From Prevotella sp. (GTDB taxonomy: Bacteria > Bacteroidota > Bacteroidia > Bacteroidales > Bacteroidaceae), in contig JAFZSL010000007.1 of the NCBI GenBank assembly GCA_017619375.1, positions 186,001 through 250,000 on the forward strand: a stretch of 64,000 nucleotides of DNA, written 5' to 3'. The notes under the pieces are model-generated. The model searched no databases, was not told where the DNA came from, and saw only the letters and a list, made by a program, of their open reading frames with translations. Made by a program: the position numbers and the translations under genes. This document shows, piece after piece, positions 1 through 8,439 of the stretch (the first letter of the stretch is position 1; every line of letters begins with the position of its first letter).

Positions 1-33
1 AGCGCATGGTTGATGAATGGTGTTGGTTAAGAA

Positions 34-681
34 TCAATAATTCTGTTTCAGTGTCTTCACGGTGCCATCAGAATAGGCGATGCGCACGATGTGGAGACCA
101 CGGGTGGGCGATGACACGCATTGTCCGTCAAGAGTGTGGTACGTCGTGGAGACTACCTGGGAATCGGAGAAGGTGTTGAGTTCTCCAGTAGGATTGAAGA
201 TGAAGCGCAATGTCACCTTTGGACCGCGAGCGTCTATCGCATATTTCTGGGTCACGGGGTTCAACTTATATCTGAGTAGTTGGAACTCAGCCACAGCCGT
301 TCCTGGGTCGTAGGGCAGCCATTCGGTTTGGATGCTCTTCTTCTCATGGGCTGCAAGCGTCCCGGTTTCAGATGTCCAACTTCCCGTTGTCTCACGCATC
401 ACGCAATTCGTGGGGAAGCAGGTCTGGAAGGCGCCGTTGGGCAGGGCTGTGATGGAGTATTCTGAGCCGCATACCACGTCTTCAGAAGTGAGGTTCTCCA
501 CGAACAGGCCAGAGGATATCTGCACGTCGCCGAAACCAAGGTCTTCCACCTCGGTCAAGTCCAACACGGAGCCATCGGCCACCTCATTGCCATTGTTATC
601 AACAAAGCGCAAGGGGAAATCCTGTGCTTGGATGGACAAAGCGCCCATCACCAATAGAATGAATGTCGTTATTTTCTTCAT
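34..681 (-). CDS. Secreted protein with C-terminal sorting-like tail
   Basis: 215 residues. The N-terminus is a clear signal peptide (MKKITTFILLVMGALSIQAQ), so the protein leaves the cytoplasm. The middle has no motif I recognise; it contains two close cysteines (VVCGSEYS, TCFPTNC). The tail, YHTLDGQ followed by PTRGLHIVRI and SDGTVKTL, resembles the short conserved C-terminal tails of Prevotella and Porphyromonas secreted proteins, some of which are type IX secretion signals. It lies 26 bp downstream of the cellobiose phosphorylase gene on the same strand and is probably cotranscribed with it. Function unknown; the tail assignment is by resemblance only. Confidence 0.8.
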   Translation of the reverse strand: MKKITTFILLVMGALSIQAQDFPLRFVDNNGNEVADGSVLDLTEVEDLGFGDVQISSGLFVENLTSEDVVCGSEYSITALPNGAFQTCFPTNCVMRETTGSWTSETGTLAAHEKKSIQTEWLPYDPGTAVAEFQLLRYKLNPVTQKYAIDARGPKVTLRFIFNPTGELNTFSDSQVVSTTYHTLDGQCVSSPTRGLHIVRIAYSDGTVKTLKQNY

Positions 682-707
682 GAGCTTGATTGATTTTTTC
701 CTTTTTC

Positions 708-3152
708 TTATCCCATGACCACGGTCACGTCATGGTCACCGGGAGAATATGGAATGGTGTTGCCTTCGATGAGCGTTCCGTCCAACTCGATGCTCACAAC
801 ACCATGACAGACACCCTGGGGATTTGAAATGCGGATACGGTATTCTGCATCGCGGTATTTGCGCTTTACCGAATACTCCGTAGCCGAGGAAGGAACGCAG
901 GGGTCTATGCGGATGCCGTCGTAGTCGGGCTTGATGCCAAGGATGTATTGGCTGATGGTGAGCCACATCCAAGCAGCAGTACCTGTCAACCAACTGTTCT
1001 TTCCCTCTCCGGGACGCGCAGCATCCTTTCCTGCCACCATCTGGCAGTTGACATAGGGCTCCACCTTGTGCAACGTACTGTATTTCTCTTCCACATAACT
1101 GGGAAGGATTTTTCGGTAATGACTCCACGCGTCATTGCCACGTCCGGCCAAGGTCTCGCCGATGATTACCCAGGGGTTGTTGTGACAGAAGATGCCTGCG
1201 TTCTCCTTGTAGCCCTCGGGATAACTGCTGATTTCACCATATTCATATACATATTTGGTGAAAGCTGGATTGTTGAGTACGATGCCGTGCTCACACTCCA
1301 AGTATTTTTTGACTGCATCCAAAGACTTGTCTACCATGCCCTCTTTCTGGCCGATTCCTGCCATTGAGCACCAACCTTGGCTTTCAATGAAAATCTTGGC
1401 CTCTTCGTTTTCGTGAGAACCGATTTTCCTGCCGTAATAGTCGTATGCACGGAGATACCATTCACCGTCCCATCCGTCTCGTTTGACAGCTTCCACCATG
1501 GCATCGACATGCTTCTGAGCGCGGTCGGCCTCTTCTTCCTTTCCTAAACGGCGGCATAGTGCAATGTATTCTTTGCCAGTCACCACGAAAAGGCCGGCAA
1601 TCATGATGCTCTCTGCTTTTGTGCCTTCTGTCTTGTTTTCTGTCGTCTGGAATGATTCGTTGGGATCCCAAGAGAAGCAGTTCAGGTTCAGGCAGTCGTT
1701 CCAATCCGCGCGACCTATCAGCGGAAGTTTGTGAGGACCAAGATTCTCCACCACATGGTTGAAGGAGACACGCAGATGCTCCATCAGCGACACTTCGCTG
1801 CCAGGTTGGTTGTCAAATGGAACGAGTTCGTCAAGGATGCTGAAATCCCCGGTCTCCTTGATGTAGGCCACAGTGCCGAAGATGAGCCAGCATGGGTCAT
1901 CGTTGAAACCTCCACCGATGTCGTTGTTGCCACGTTTGGTCAATGGTTGGTATTGATGGTAACAGCCACCGTCGGGGAATTGGGTGGAAGCGATGTCTAT
2001 GATGCGCTGGCGGGCGCGTTCAGGTATTTGGTGAACGAAGCCGACGAGGTCTTGGTTGGAGTCGCGGAACCCCATGCCTCGTCCTATGCCGCTTTCAAAG
2101 AAAGAGGCGGAGCGTGACATGTTGAACGTCACCATGCATTGGTATTGATTCCAGATGTTGACCATGCGGTCGAGCTTGTCGTTCCCCGTGTCCACTACAT
2201 AAATGTCCAACAGGTTGTCCCAATAATCTGCTAGAGCCTGGAATGCGGCATCCACCTTCTCTGTGGTGTCGTATTGAGAGATGGCTGCCTTTGCCTTTTC
2301 CTTGTTGATGACTTGCGGGGCGATGAATTTCTCGTCTTGTTCGTTCTCCACGTAACCCAGCAAGAAGATGAAATCACGGCTTTCGCCAGGTTGAAGTTCC
2401 ACCTCGATATAATGGGAGGCGATGGGACTCCAACCGTGGGCATGGCTGTTGCGCGGACGTCCTTCTACCACAGCGTCCGGCTGGTCGAAGCCATTGTATA
2501 ATCCCACGAAGGTTTCGCGGTCGGTGTCAAAGCCGTCAATGGGGACGTTGACACTGTAGAATGCGTAATGGTTCCTACGTTCACGGTATTCTGTCTTGTG
2601 ATAGATGACCGAACCTTCAATCTCCACTTCGCCAGTGGAGAAATTGCGCTGGAAGTTTTCCATATCCGTGGCGGCGTTCCACAAGCACCATTCCTCAAAG
2701 GAGAACAGTTGAAGGCGGCGTGGCGTGTCGCTGGTGTTGGTCAAGGTGAGTTTCTGTACTTCGCACCAGCTTTTCAACGGGACGAAAAAGAGGACGTTGG
2801 CCTCGATGCCGTCCTTGCGTGAGTTGATGCGTGTGTAACTCATGCCATGCCGGCATTCATAAAAATCAAGGGGCGTCTTGCATGGTTTCCAACCTGGATT
2901 CCAGATAGTGTCTCCCTCTTTGATGTAGAAATACCGCCCACCGTTGTCCATGGGGACATTGTTATAACGGTAGCGTGTGATTCGGCGGAATTTTGCATCC
3001 TTGTAGAAGCTGTATCCTCCGGCGGTGTTGCTGATGAGCGAAAAGAAGTCTTCGTTGCCAAGGTAGTTGATCCAAGGCCACGGCGTTTTCGGGTCGGTGA
3101 TGACATACTCGCGGTTGGCGTCATCAAAATGTCCATATTTCTTGTTTTGCAT
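708..3152 (-). CDS. Cellobiose phosphorylase (GH94)
   Basis: 814 residues, the usual length of cellobiose phosphorylases. It splits cellobiose with phosphate into glucose 1-phosphate and glucose, in the cytoplasm (no signal peptide). The N-terminus [17 protein letters not shown] and the following [35 protein letters not shown] are characteristic of GH94 cellobiose phosphorylases; the catalytic acid region is [10 protein letters not shown], around residues 480-489, with Asp486 the likely general acid. The reading frame stays open upstream to 3362, but the ATG at 3150-3152 gives the family N-terminus and avoids overlapping the ACT-domain gene. It lies 55 bp downstream of that gene. Substrate assigned from family resemblance; cellodextrin or chitobiose activity is less likely. 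Confidence 0.93.
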   Translation of the reverse strand: MQNKKYGHFDDANREYVITDPKTPWPWINYLGNEDFFSLISNTAGGYSFYKDAKFRRITRYRYNNVPMDNGGRYFYIKEGDTIWNPGWKPCKTPLDFYECRHGMSYTRINSRKDGIEANVLFFVPLKSWCEVQKLTLTNTSDTPRRLQLFSFEEWCLWNAATDMENFQRNFSTGEVEIEGSVIYHKTEYRERRNHYAFYSVNVPIDGFDTDRETFVGLYNGFDQPDAVVEGRPRNSHAHGWSPIASHYIEVELQPGESRDFIFLLGYVENEQDEKFIAPQVINKEKAKAAISQYDTTEKVDAAFQALADYWDNLLDIYVVDTGNDKLDRMVNIWNQYQCMVTFNMSRSASFFESGIGRGMGFRDSNQDLVGFVHQIPERARQRIIDIASTQFPDGGCYHQYQPLTKRGNNDIGGGFNDDPCWLIFGTVAYIKETGDFSILDELVPFDNQPGSEVSLMEHLRVSFNHVVENLGPHKLPLIGRADWNDCLNLNCFSWDPNESFQTTENKTEGTKAESIMIAGLFVVTGKEYIALCRRLGKEEEADRAQKHVDAMVEAVKRDGWDGEWYLRAYDYYGRKIGSHENEEAKIFIESQGWCSMAGIGQKEGMVDKSLDAVKKYLECEHGIVLNNPAFTKYVYEYGEISSYPEGYKENAGIFCHNNPWVIIGETLAGRGNDAWSHYRKILPSYVEEKYSTLHKVEPYVNCQMVAGKDAARPGEGKNSWLTGTAAWMWLTISQYILGIKPDYDGIRIDPCVPSSATEYSVKRKYRDAEYRIRISNPQGVCHGVVSIELDGTLIEGNTIPYSPGDHDVTVVMG

Positions 3153-3207
3153 GGATGATGGTTTTAAAGGTTGTGAATAAGCTTCGTTGATGTGTTGTTT
3201 AAGTTTT

Positions 3208-3633
3208 TTATAGTTTATACAAGTCGCTTGCAGCCAACAAGTCAATTTTTTTTGACTGCAGGATTTGCTCGCAAAGTGCAAGGTCGGAGGGGCGTATGAC
3301 GACATTGGCACCATCTCCATTGCTGAAGGAGTACATGTATTCGATGAAGACGTTGGCGTCACTCAGGCATTTCAACACAACGGCGAGAGAACCGGGGGTG
3401 TTGGGGCATGTAAAACCTATGACATCGGTGATCTTCACCGTGAAATGAGCCTCTTTCAGCACCTTGTAACCTAATTCTGGGTCGCTGACGATGCAACGTA
3501 GGATACCGAAGTCGGAATTGTCGGCAATGCTCATGGCCGACAGGTTGACACCGGCTTTGCCAAGGACGTCTGTCACCTCGGTCAGACGGCCGGATTTGTT
3601 CTCAAGGAAAACAGAAAGTTGTTTTGCTAGCAT
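3208..3633 (-). CDS. Tandem ACT-domain protein
   Basis: 141 residues made of two ACT-type ligand-binding folds: residues about 1-68 ([20 protein letters not shown], a typical ACT start) and about 70-141 ([20 protein letters not shown]). ACT domains usually bind amino acids and regulate enzymes. Small two-ACT proteins of this kind are commonly encoded next to phenylacetate-CoA ligase genes in Bacteroidetes and archaea, and here the gene directly follows such a ligase (122 bp gap). The ATG at 3631-3633 was chosen; an upstream extension to 3759 would overlap the ligase gene and adds unconserved residues. Role as aromatic amino acid sensor is inference. Confidence 0.88.
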   Translation of the reverse strand: MLAKQLSVFLENKSGRLTEVTDVLGKAGVNLSAMSIADNSDFGILRCIVSDPELGYKVLKEAHFTVKITDVIGFTCPNTPGSLAVVLKCLSDANVFIEYMYSFSNGDGANVVIRPSDLALCEQILQSKKIDLLAASDLYKL

Positions 3634-3755
3634 GGTTGTTGTTGTTTGTAGGTCTGTAAATATGATATAGGTTTTCGAGGAAGGAGCCTGTGCTACCCAA
3701 AGAGTCCAGGATATCCAATGTGACCCTTTCAAGTCTTGCAGGCTCCTTGATTGGG

Positions 3756-5054
3756 TCAAAGCACTCTCTTGTCAATCACCCTCTTTGCTTTTCCTGTGGA
3801 GCGTTCGATGCCTTTGGGTTCAACGAGTTTCACCTTGAATCCAAGGCCGATGACGCTTCGAAGTTCTCCTTCGAGTTTTCGTTGAAGTGCGACCATGTCG
3901 GACATGTTGTCGGTGAAATATTCCTCTTTCACCTCTACTTTCAACAAACTCGTGTCTGTGTTGTTCACGCGGTCGACTTCAAGGAGGAAGTGAGGCTCAA
4001 ACTCTTCCGTCTTGAGTATGACGGCCTCAATCTGTGAAGGGAATACATTGATGCCACGAATGATGAGCATGTCATCGCAACGGCCAAGGATGCGGTCCAT
4101 CCTCACCAACGTGCGCCCACAAGAACATTTTTCATAATGAAGGGCGGTGAGGTCGTGGGTACGGTAACGCAACAGCGGCATGCCTTCCTTGGTGAGGTGG
4201 GTGAAGCAAAGTTCGCCTAACTGGCCTTCAGGCATGGGTTCGCCGGTTTCTGGATTGACAATCTCAGGCAGGAAATAGTCCTCGTTAAGGTGAGTCCCGT
4301 GCTGGCATTCGCACTCGAAGCCAACACCAGGGCCGGCAATCTCGCTCAGACCATAGATGTCGTAGGCCTTGATGCCCAAGGACTCTTCCAGTTTCACCCG
4401 CATGTTCTCTGTCCAAGGTTCGGCACCAAAGGCTCCGATACGTAGTTTGAATTCCTCACGAGGCCACTCCGACTCTCTCATGGCTTCACCAAGAAACATG
4501 GCGTAGGATGGTGTGCAGCAAAGGGTGGTGGTGCCGAAGTCGTGCATCAGTGTAATTTGTTTCTGTGTATTGCCGGAAGACATTGGGATGACACTGGCGC
4601 CAATGTTTGAGGCGCCGTCATGGGCTCCCAAACCACCGGTAAAGAGTCCGTATCCATAAGAGATTTGGAAAATGTCTTCTTTTGTAGCCCCATAGGCTGT
4701 GAAGGCGCGTGATATGCTTTCCGTCCACATGGCGATATCCTTGCGGGTGTGCAACACTACAACAGGTTTGCCCGTGGTGCCAGAAGAGGCATGGATGCGC
4801 ACAATCTGACTCATAGGAACGGCGGCAAGGCCGAATGGGTAGGTGTCGCGAAGGTTCGTCTTGTCTGTGAAAGGCAGTTTGGTAAGATCTTCGATGCCTT
4901 TAATGTCGTCAGGGGAGAGATCCATTTCTTGGAATTTCTTCCTGTAAAACGGGGTGTTGTGGTAACAGTAATCGACGATTTTCTTCAGCCGCCTGCTTTG
5001 TATTTCGCGCATCTGTTCGCGACTCATACACTCAATGCTTTCGTTCCAATACAT
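3756..5054 (-). CDS. paaK: Phenylacetate-CoA ligase (AMP-forming)
   Basis: 432 residues, standard for PaaK. It activates phenylacetate (or another arylacetate) to the CoA thioester with ATP going to AMP. Visible landmarks are the adenylate-forming loop RIHASSGTTGKPVVVLHTRKD, the YDIYGLSEIAGPGVG motif, RYRTHDLTAL and the C-terminal domain IIRGINVFPSQIEAVIL. No ring-oxidising paa catabolic genes are nearby, so in this probable anaerobe it more likely serves aromatic amino acid fermentation or the reverse reductive use of arylacetates. It is followed by the ACT-domain protein and preceded (39 bp) by the C10 peptidase gene. Confidence 0.93.
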   Translation of the reverse strand: MYWNESIECMSREQMREIQSRRLKKIVDYCYHNTPFYRKKFQEMDLSPDDIKGIEDLTKLPFTDKTNLRDTYPFGLAAVPMSQIVRIHASSGTTGKPVVVLHTRKDIAMWTESISRAFTAYGATKEDIFQISYGYGLFTGGLGAHDGASNIGASVIPMSSGNTQKQITLMHDFGTTTLCCTPSYAMFLGEAMRESEWPREEFKLRIGAFGAEPWTENMRVKLEESLGIKAYDIYGLSEIAGPGVGFECECQHGTHLNEDYFLPEIVNPETGEPMPEGQLGELCFTHLTKEGMPLLRYRTHDLTALHYEKCSCGRTLVRMDRILGRCDDMLIIRGINVFPSQIEAVILKTEEFEPHFLLEVDRVNNTDTSLLKVEVKEEYFTDNMSDMVALQRKLEGELRSVIGLGFKVKLVEPKGIERSTGKAKRVIDKRVL

Positions 5055-5093
5055 GATTTTCTTGAGATATAAAATATTAATTCATTAATTCAT

Positions 5094-8000
5094 TCACTGC
5101 AAAGTGAGCCACACCAACATCATCACATCCACGATGTCGATCAAATTGTTGTGATCAAGGTCTCCATTGGCATGGATGAAGATGTTGGTCTCCTTTGTCA
5201 AGGTTTTGTTGACCGTGGTCATCACATCTACTATGTCTACAGCTTTGTCGCCGTTCACGTCGCCTGGTCGTGCGGAGTGGTTAATGATGTGGATGGTGGA
5301 GATGTCACCCTCAACCGGTTTATTAGTGAGCAGATAGGCGCTGGCAGGAGAAACGCTTGACGTAGGATCCAATGTAAAAGCATCTCCACTGGCGTTGAGC
5401 ACGTAAGCGCTTGAGGGATAAAGATGGCTGGTGGAACCCACAAATTCAAATCCGTCACAAATCATTTTGCAAACCGACGTCTTTACCACTTCTGTATTAT
5501 TAGCATTGAACGTCAGTTCATGCCCGACAAGGTTACATCCGGGCCCCCAGTTCTTGTCGGGGACGGCAATCAGATAAGGGGCGTTAGGCCTCCAATAATC
5601 GACATCCTTGAAATGAGCTTCATCACCATTGATGGAAGTCACTTCGCGCAACCAGAGGTTCTTCCCTTCGGGAGAAGGGAGGTCGGTGATGCCCCATGAC
5701 AATGCACGTCCTCCTGCTTCGGAAGAATCGTGGATGTCTTGGACGGAGAAAGGCAACATGATGGTCTGCCATCCACCATTGCCGTCAAAACCCTTTCCGA
5801 AGGTTCGAGTATAGCTTGCTTTTTCGGAATAGAAGGTGTAGGGCACATAAAAATCCTCGCCCTCTACCAAATGGATGTTGGCAGCCTTGTTGCCTATCAC
5901 GACGTTTTTCCCGTTGAAACGAGTGGGCACATTGGAGTTGCTGTCAAAATAGTATATGGTGTTTTCGTTGTTGTTGGGAGCTACGCCAGAGAGCGACACC
6001 CCCTCAAAACAAGCTGCAACGGCATTTTCCGGCACTCGAGTGTAATAGGATGGTGCAGATGCGACACGGTCGCCCGATGCAGTCCACGTCACAACACCAG
6101 GGGTGACAGTCCATGTGCTGGTGGTGGGGTAATATATGGTGTAAGGATCGCCTATGTCGACAATGGAAATCTTGTCGCCAAAAACCAAGTTTTCAAAATA
6201 TAGAGGGACGTCGGCTGTCTCGCCGGCCTTGATGCTCACTAATTGTGACATCTGGTATTTGTCGTCGGTGTCTTTATGGTAGATGGAGAATGACAACAGC
6301 CCATGATAATCGGTTGTTGTGGGATTGTGAAGGGAGATGATTCCATCCAGGACTCTGCCGTAATGGATGTTGTCGGTGACATTCTTGAAAGACAGCTTTT
6401 TCATTTCGAGAACGGGCAGGGAGCCATGGTCGGTGAGGACAAGGGTGCCTAAGTTGAAACTCTTGTTGTAATTGTTGCCCGTTATCTGCATTTTTGCCGA
6501 GTAGGAACCTGAGGGCTTGTCTGTATAGAAATCCAAGACGGTGGATTCCCCGGCATCGACAAAACACCCTTCTTGCAAATTCTTGTCATTGTTAAGGATG
6601 AGGAAGGCATTGCCGATGAAATCCACATTGCTGGTGTTTCTTACAACCACTCTGACCAGCTTGGGGTTGACACCGGTTTCAAAGACTTGGCCGACACTGG
6701 TAATCTGCAAGGAGGGAGTTGTGCCAGTGCCTTGTCCACTATTCATGTTCTTCAAAGTGGCTTTGTTGTCTTTAACTACCAACTGAACGTAATGTTCACG
6801 GGAGTCGGCATTGATTCGCCATTCTGTCTCTCCACACAATCGATTGAGTCCATGGATTTCATAAGTTCCATCTTCCAGTCCCTTCCCGAACGTGATGGTA
6901 GGTTTGCGTGTGATGGTTGTGTCGCAGGTGACCCTGAGGTTGGCGACGGTGTAAATGGTTTCAATCAATTCATCATCATGGAAAATGCCTATGGCAGCAT
7001 CTGCACGTGCATAGTTGACCACCCCGGAGACGCTATAAGTAAAAGTTTTTTTAAGTCCGGTTTGCTTGTCATATGTGTAAGAGGCTGCTGAGGTGGTGAG
7101 TTGGCTTGTGGCAAGGTAGGTGTCGGAAGAATCCGTTGCGGTGGACGGTGGATGTATGCCGATGACCATGCGTTGTGAATTGTCAAAAGCGGAGTGTTCT
7201 TCCGTCAAGACTGCAGGGCGCAAGGAGTTGAGATTGAAATAGCCGTTGGATTTGCCACTCGCTCCCCAGTTCATATGAAACATGCCATAACCATCATAAC
7301 CATCACAGATGAAGAGGTGCCCGAGGGATGTCGATGTGGTACCGGTATACAAGACCGGACGTCGGTTAATCAACTCATTATACAAGATTTCGCACCAAGT
7401 CTGGTTGTTGTAGTTCGACCGTTCCACAACACGCACCTCGTCGGAATACCCGAAATAATTGACAAGGGCATTGGGAACAAGGTAGGAGGACGCTGCGGCA
7501 GAAGTGGGTTTGTAGTACATCTTCACCGCGTGTCCGCAATAGAGCATCAAGTCGGCCACTGCATGGTGAGAATCGTCAGGTTCCTCTCCTTCCTTCAAAG
7601 GATAATAAGCATTTTTCATCTTGTCCCAAGAAAAGACGATAGGTGGTAATGCTTCATAGTTCATCCCGTTGGTGGCCGTGTATTTTGGAATGGAGGTGGT
7701 GGCACCTTGCGGCCACTCGTGGAATTTCATTACCTGTCCCATTGCCGTGGCCACACAGCCTGCCAGGGATTGAGTTCCGTCAGTCATGAAACATTTCAAG
7801 TTGTATGGCGCTTTTTGGTCCCATGTGGTGTCCAAAAGGGGAGCAATCGCCTGACGGGGGGAATGAGAGGCGGTGGTGGAAGAGGAAACTTGTTGGACGG
7901 CATTTGGCGATAGCTTTCTGATTTGCGACACCTCTGCAGCGTGCCAGTCAAGCAAGTAGCGAAGGCCCTCGGGGATGGATGAGGAATCAAACTCCCCTTC

Positions 8001-8279
8001 TTCGCTATACCCTATGATTTCCTTGGTGGAGCTTTCGCCAGATACGATGACAAATCCCTTGTCTTGTCCTTGGGTGAACACATAATAGCAAGGTGCCATG
8101 TCATCGGATTTGCCATAACCCTTATATGATAAGGTCAGGTTTCCCTTGAGATTGATGTTTTGAGCGGATACGAATTCTTTAGCGACCTGCAGGGCTTTCT
8201 CCTTGCCTACAGGTCCGCCAAAGGCGCCATGAAAAAAGGATAGCAGTGATGCTAACAACAACAACTTGCGTAGTCTCAT
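5094..8279 (-). CDS. Secreted C10-family cysteine peptidase with dockerin-like C-terminal repeats
   Basis: 1061 residues. Signal peptide (residues 1-21), then a Spi/C10 propeptide-like region (PVGKEKALQVAKEFVSAQN to about 125), then the streptopain-type catalytic domain: nucleophile Cys175 in SLAGCVATAMGQ and His321 in SLGHLFICDGYDG, followed by FHMNWGASG. It belongs with streptopain and Prevotella interpains. A long beta-rich region follows (about 380-980). The last 60 residues hold two calcium-loop repeats, GDVNGDKAVDIVDVM and GDLDHNNLIDIVDVM, matching dockerin type I loops. Likely a secreted proprotease degrading host or dietary protein. A promoter-like box lies upstream, so it may start its own transcript. 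Confidence 0.93.
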   Translation of the reverse strand: MRLRKLLLLASLLSFFHGAFGGPVGKEKALQVAKEFVSAQNINLKGNLTLSYKGYGKSDDMAPCYYVFTQGQDKGFVIVSGESSTKEIIGYSEEGEFDSSSIPEGLRYLLDWHAAEVSQIRKLSPNAVQQVSSSTTASHSPRQAIAPLLDTTWDQKAPYNLKCFMTDGTQSLAGCVATAMGQVMKFHEWPQGATTSIPKYTATNGMNYEALPPIVFSWDKMKNAYYPLKEGEEPDDSHHAVADLMLYCGHAVKMYYKPTSAAASSYLVPNALVNYFGYSDEVRVVERSNYNNQTWCEILYNELINRRPVLYTGTTSTSLGHLFICDGYDGYGMFHMNWGASGKSNGYFNLNSLRPAVLTEEHSAFDNSQRMVIGIHPPSTATDSSDTYLATSQLTTSAASYTYDKQTGLKKTFTYSVSGVVNYARADAAIGIFHDDELIETIYTVANLRVTCDTTITRKPTITFGKGLEDGTYEIHGLNRLCGETEWRINADSREHYVQLVVKDNKATLKNMNSGQGTGTTPSLQITSVGQVFETGVNPKLVRVVVRNTSNVDFIGNAFLILNNDKNLQEGCFVDAGESTVLDFYTDKPSGSYSAKMQITGNNYNKSFNLGTLVLTDHGSLPVLEMKKLSFKNVTDNIHYGRVLDGIISLHNPTTTDYHGLLSFSIYHKDTDDKYQMSQLVSIKAGETADVPLYFENLVFGDKISIVDIGDPYTIYYPTTSTWTVTPGVVTWTASGDRVASAPSYYTRVPENAVAACFEGVSLSGVAPNNNENTIYYFDSNSNVPTRFNGKNVVIGNKAANIHLVEGEDFYVPYTFYSEKASYTRTFGKGFDGNGGWQTIMLPFSVQDIHDSSEAGGRALSWGITDLPSPEGKNLWLREVTSINGDEAHFKDVDYWRPNAPYLIAVPDKNWGPGCNLVGHELTFNANNTEVVKTSVCKMICDGFEFVGSTSHLYPSSAYVLNASGDAFTLDPTSSVSPASAYLLTNKPVEGDISTIHIINHSARPGDVNGDKAVDIVDVMTTVNKTLTKETNIFIHANGDLDHNNLIDIVDVMMLVWLTLQ

Positions 8280-8326
8280 TTGAAATGAAAGGATGAACTA
8301 AAATAGTCGGATTCCTTTTTTATGGT

Positions 8327-8335
8327 GCAAAAGTA
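8327..8335 (-). promoter_or_regulatory. Promoter -7 box for the C10 peptidase
   Basis: On the minus strand this reads TACTTTTGC, matching the Bacteroidetes -7 consensus TAnnTTTG. It sits 48 bp upstream of the peptidase start codon. I do not see a good TTTG at the usual -33 distance, so the call rests on one box. Confidence 0.5.
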
Positions 8336-8439
8336 CAAAAAAAGATTCAGATTTGTCGATTTCGTTAATTTTTTTTGATGATTTTGCATTCAGATGTAGA
8401 TTTCTGCTCCATTTTCTGCCATAATGCCAGGGAGGAAAG

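Noticed and set aside
3153-3362. N-terminal extension of cellobiose phosphorylase
   Set aside because: It would overlap the ACT-domain gene and adds 70 residues absent from the family.
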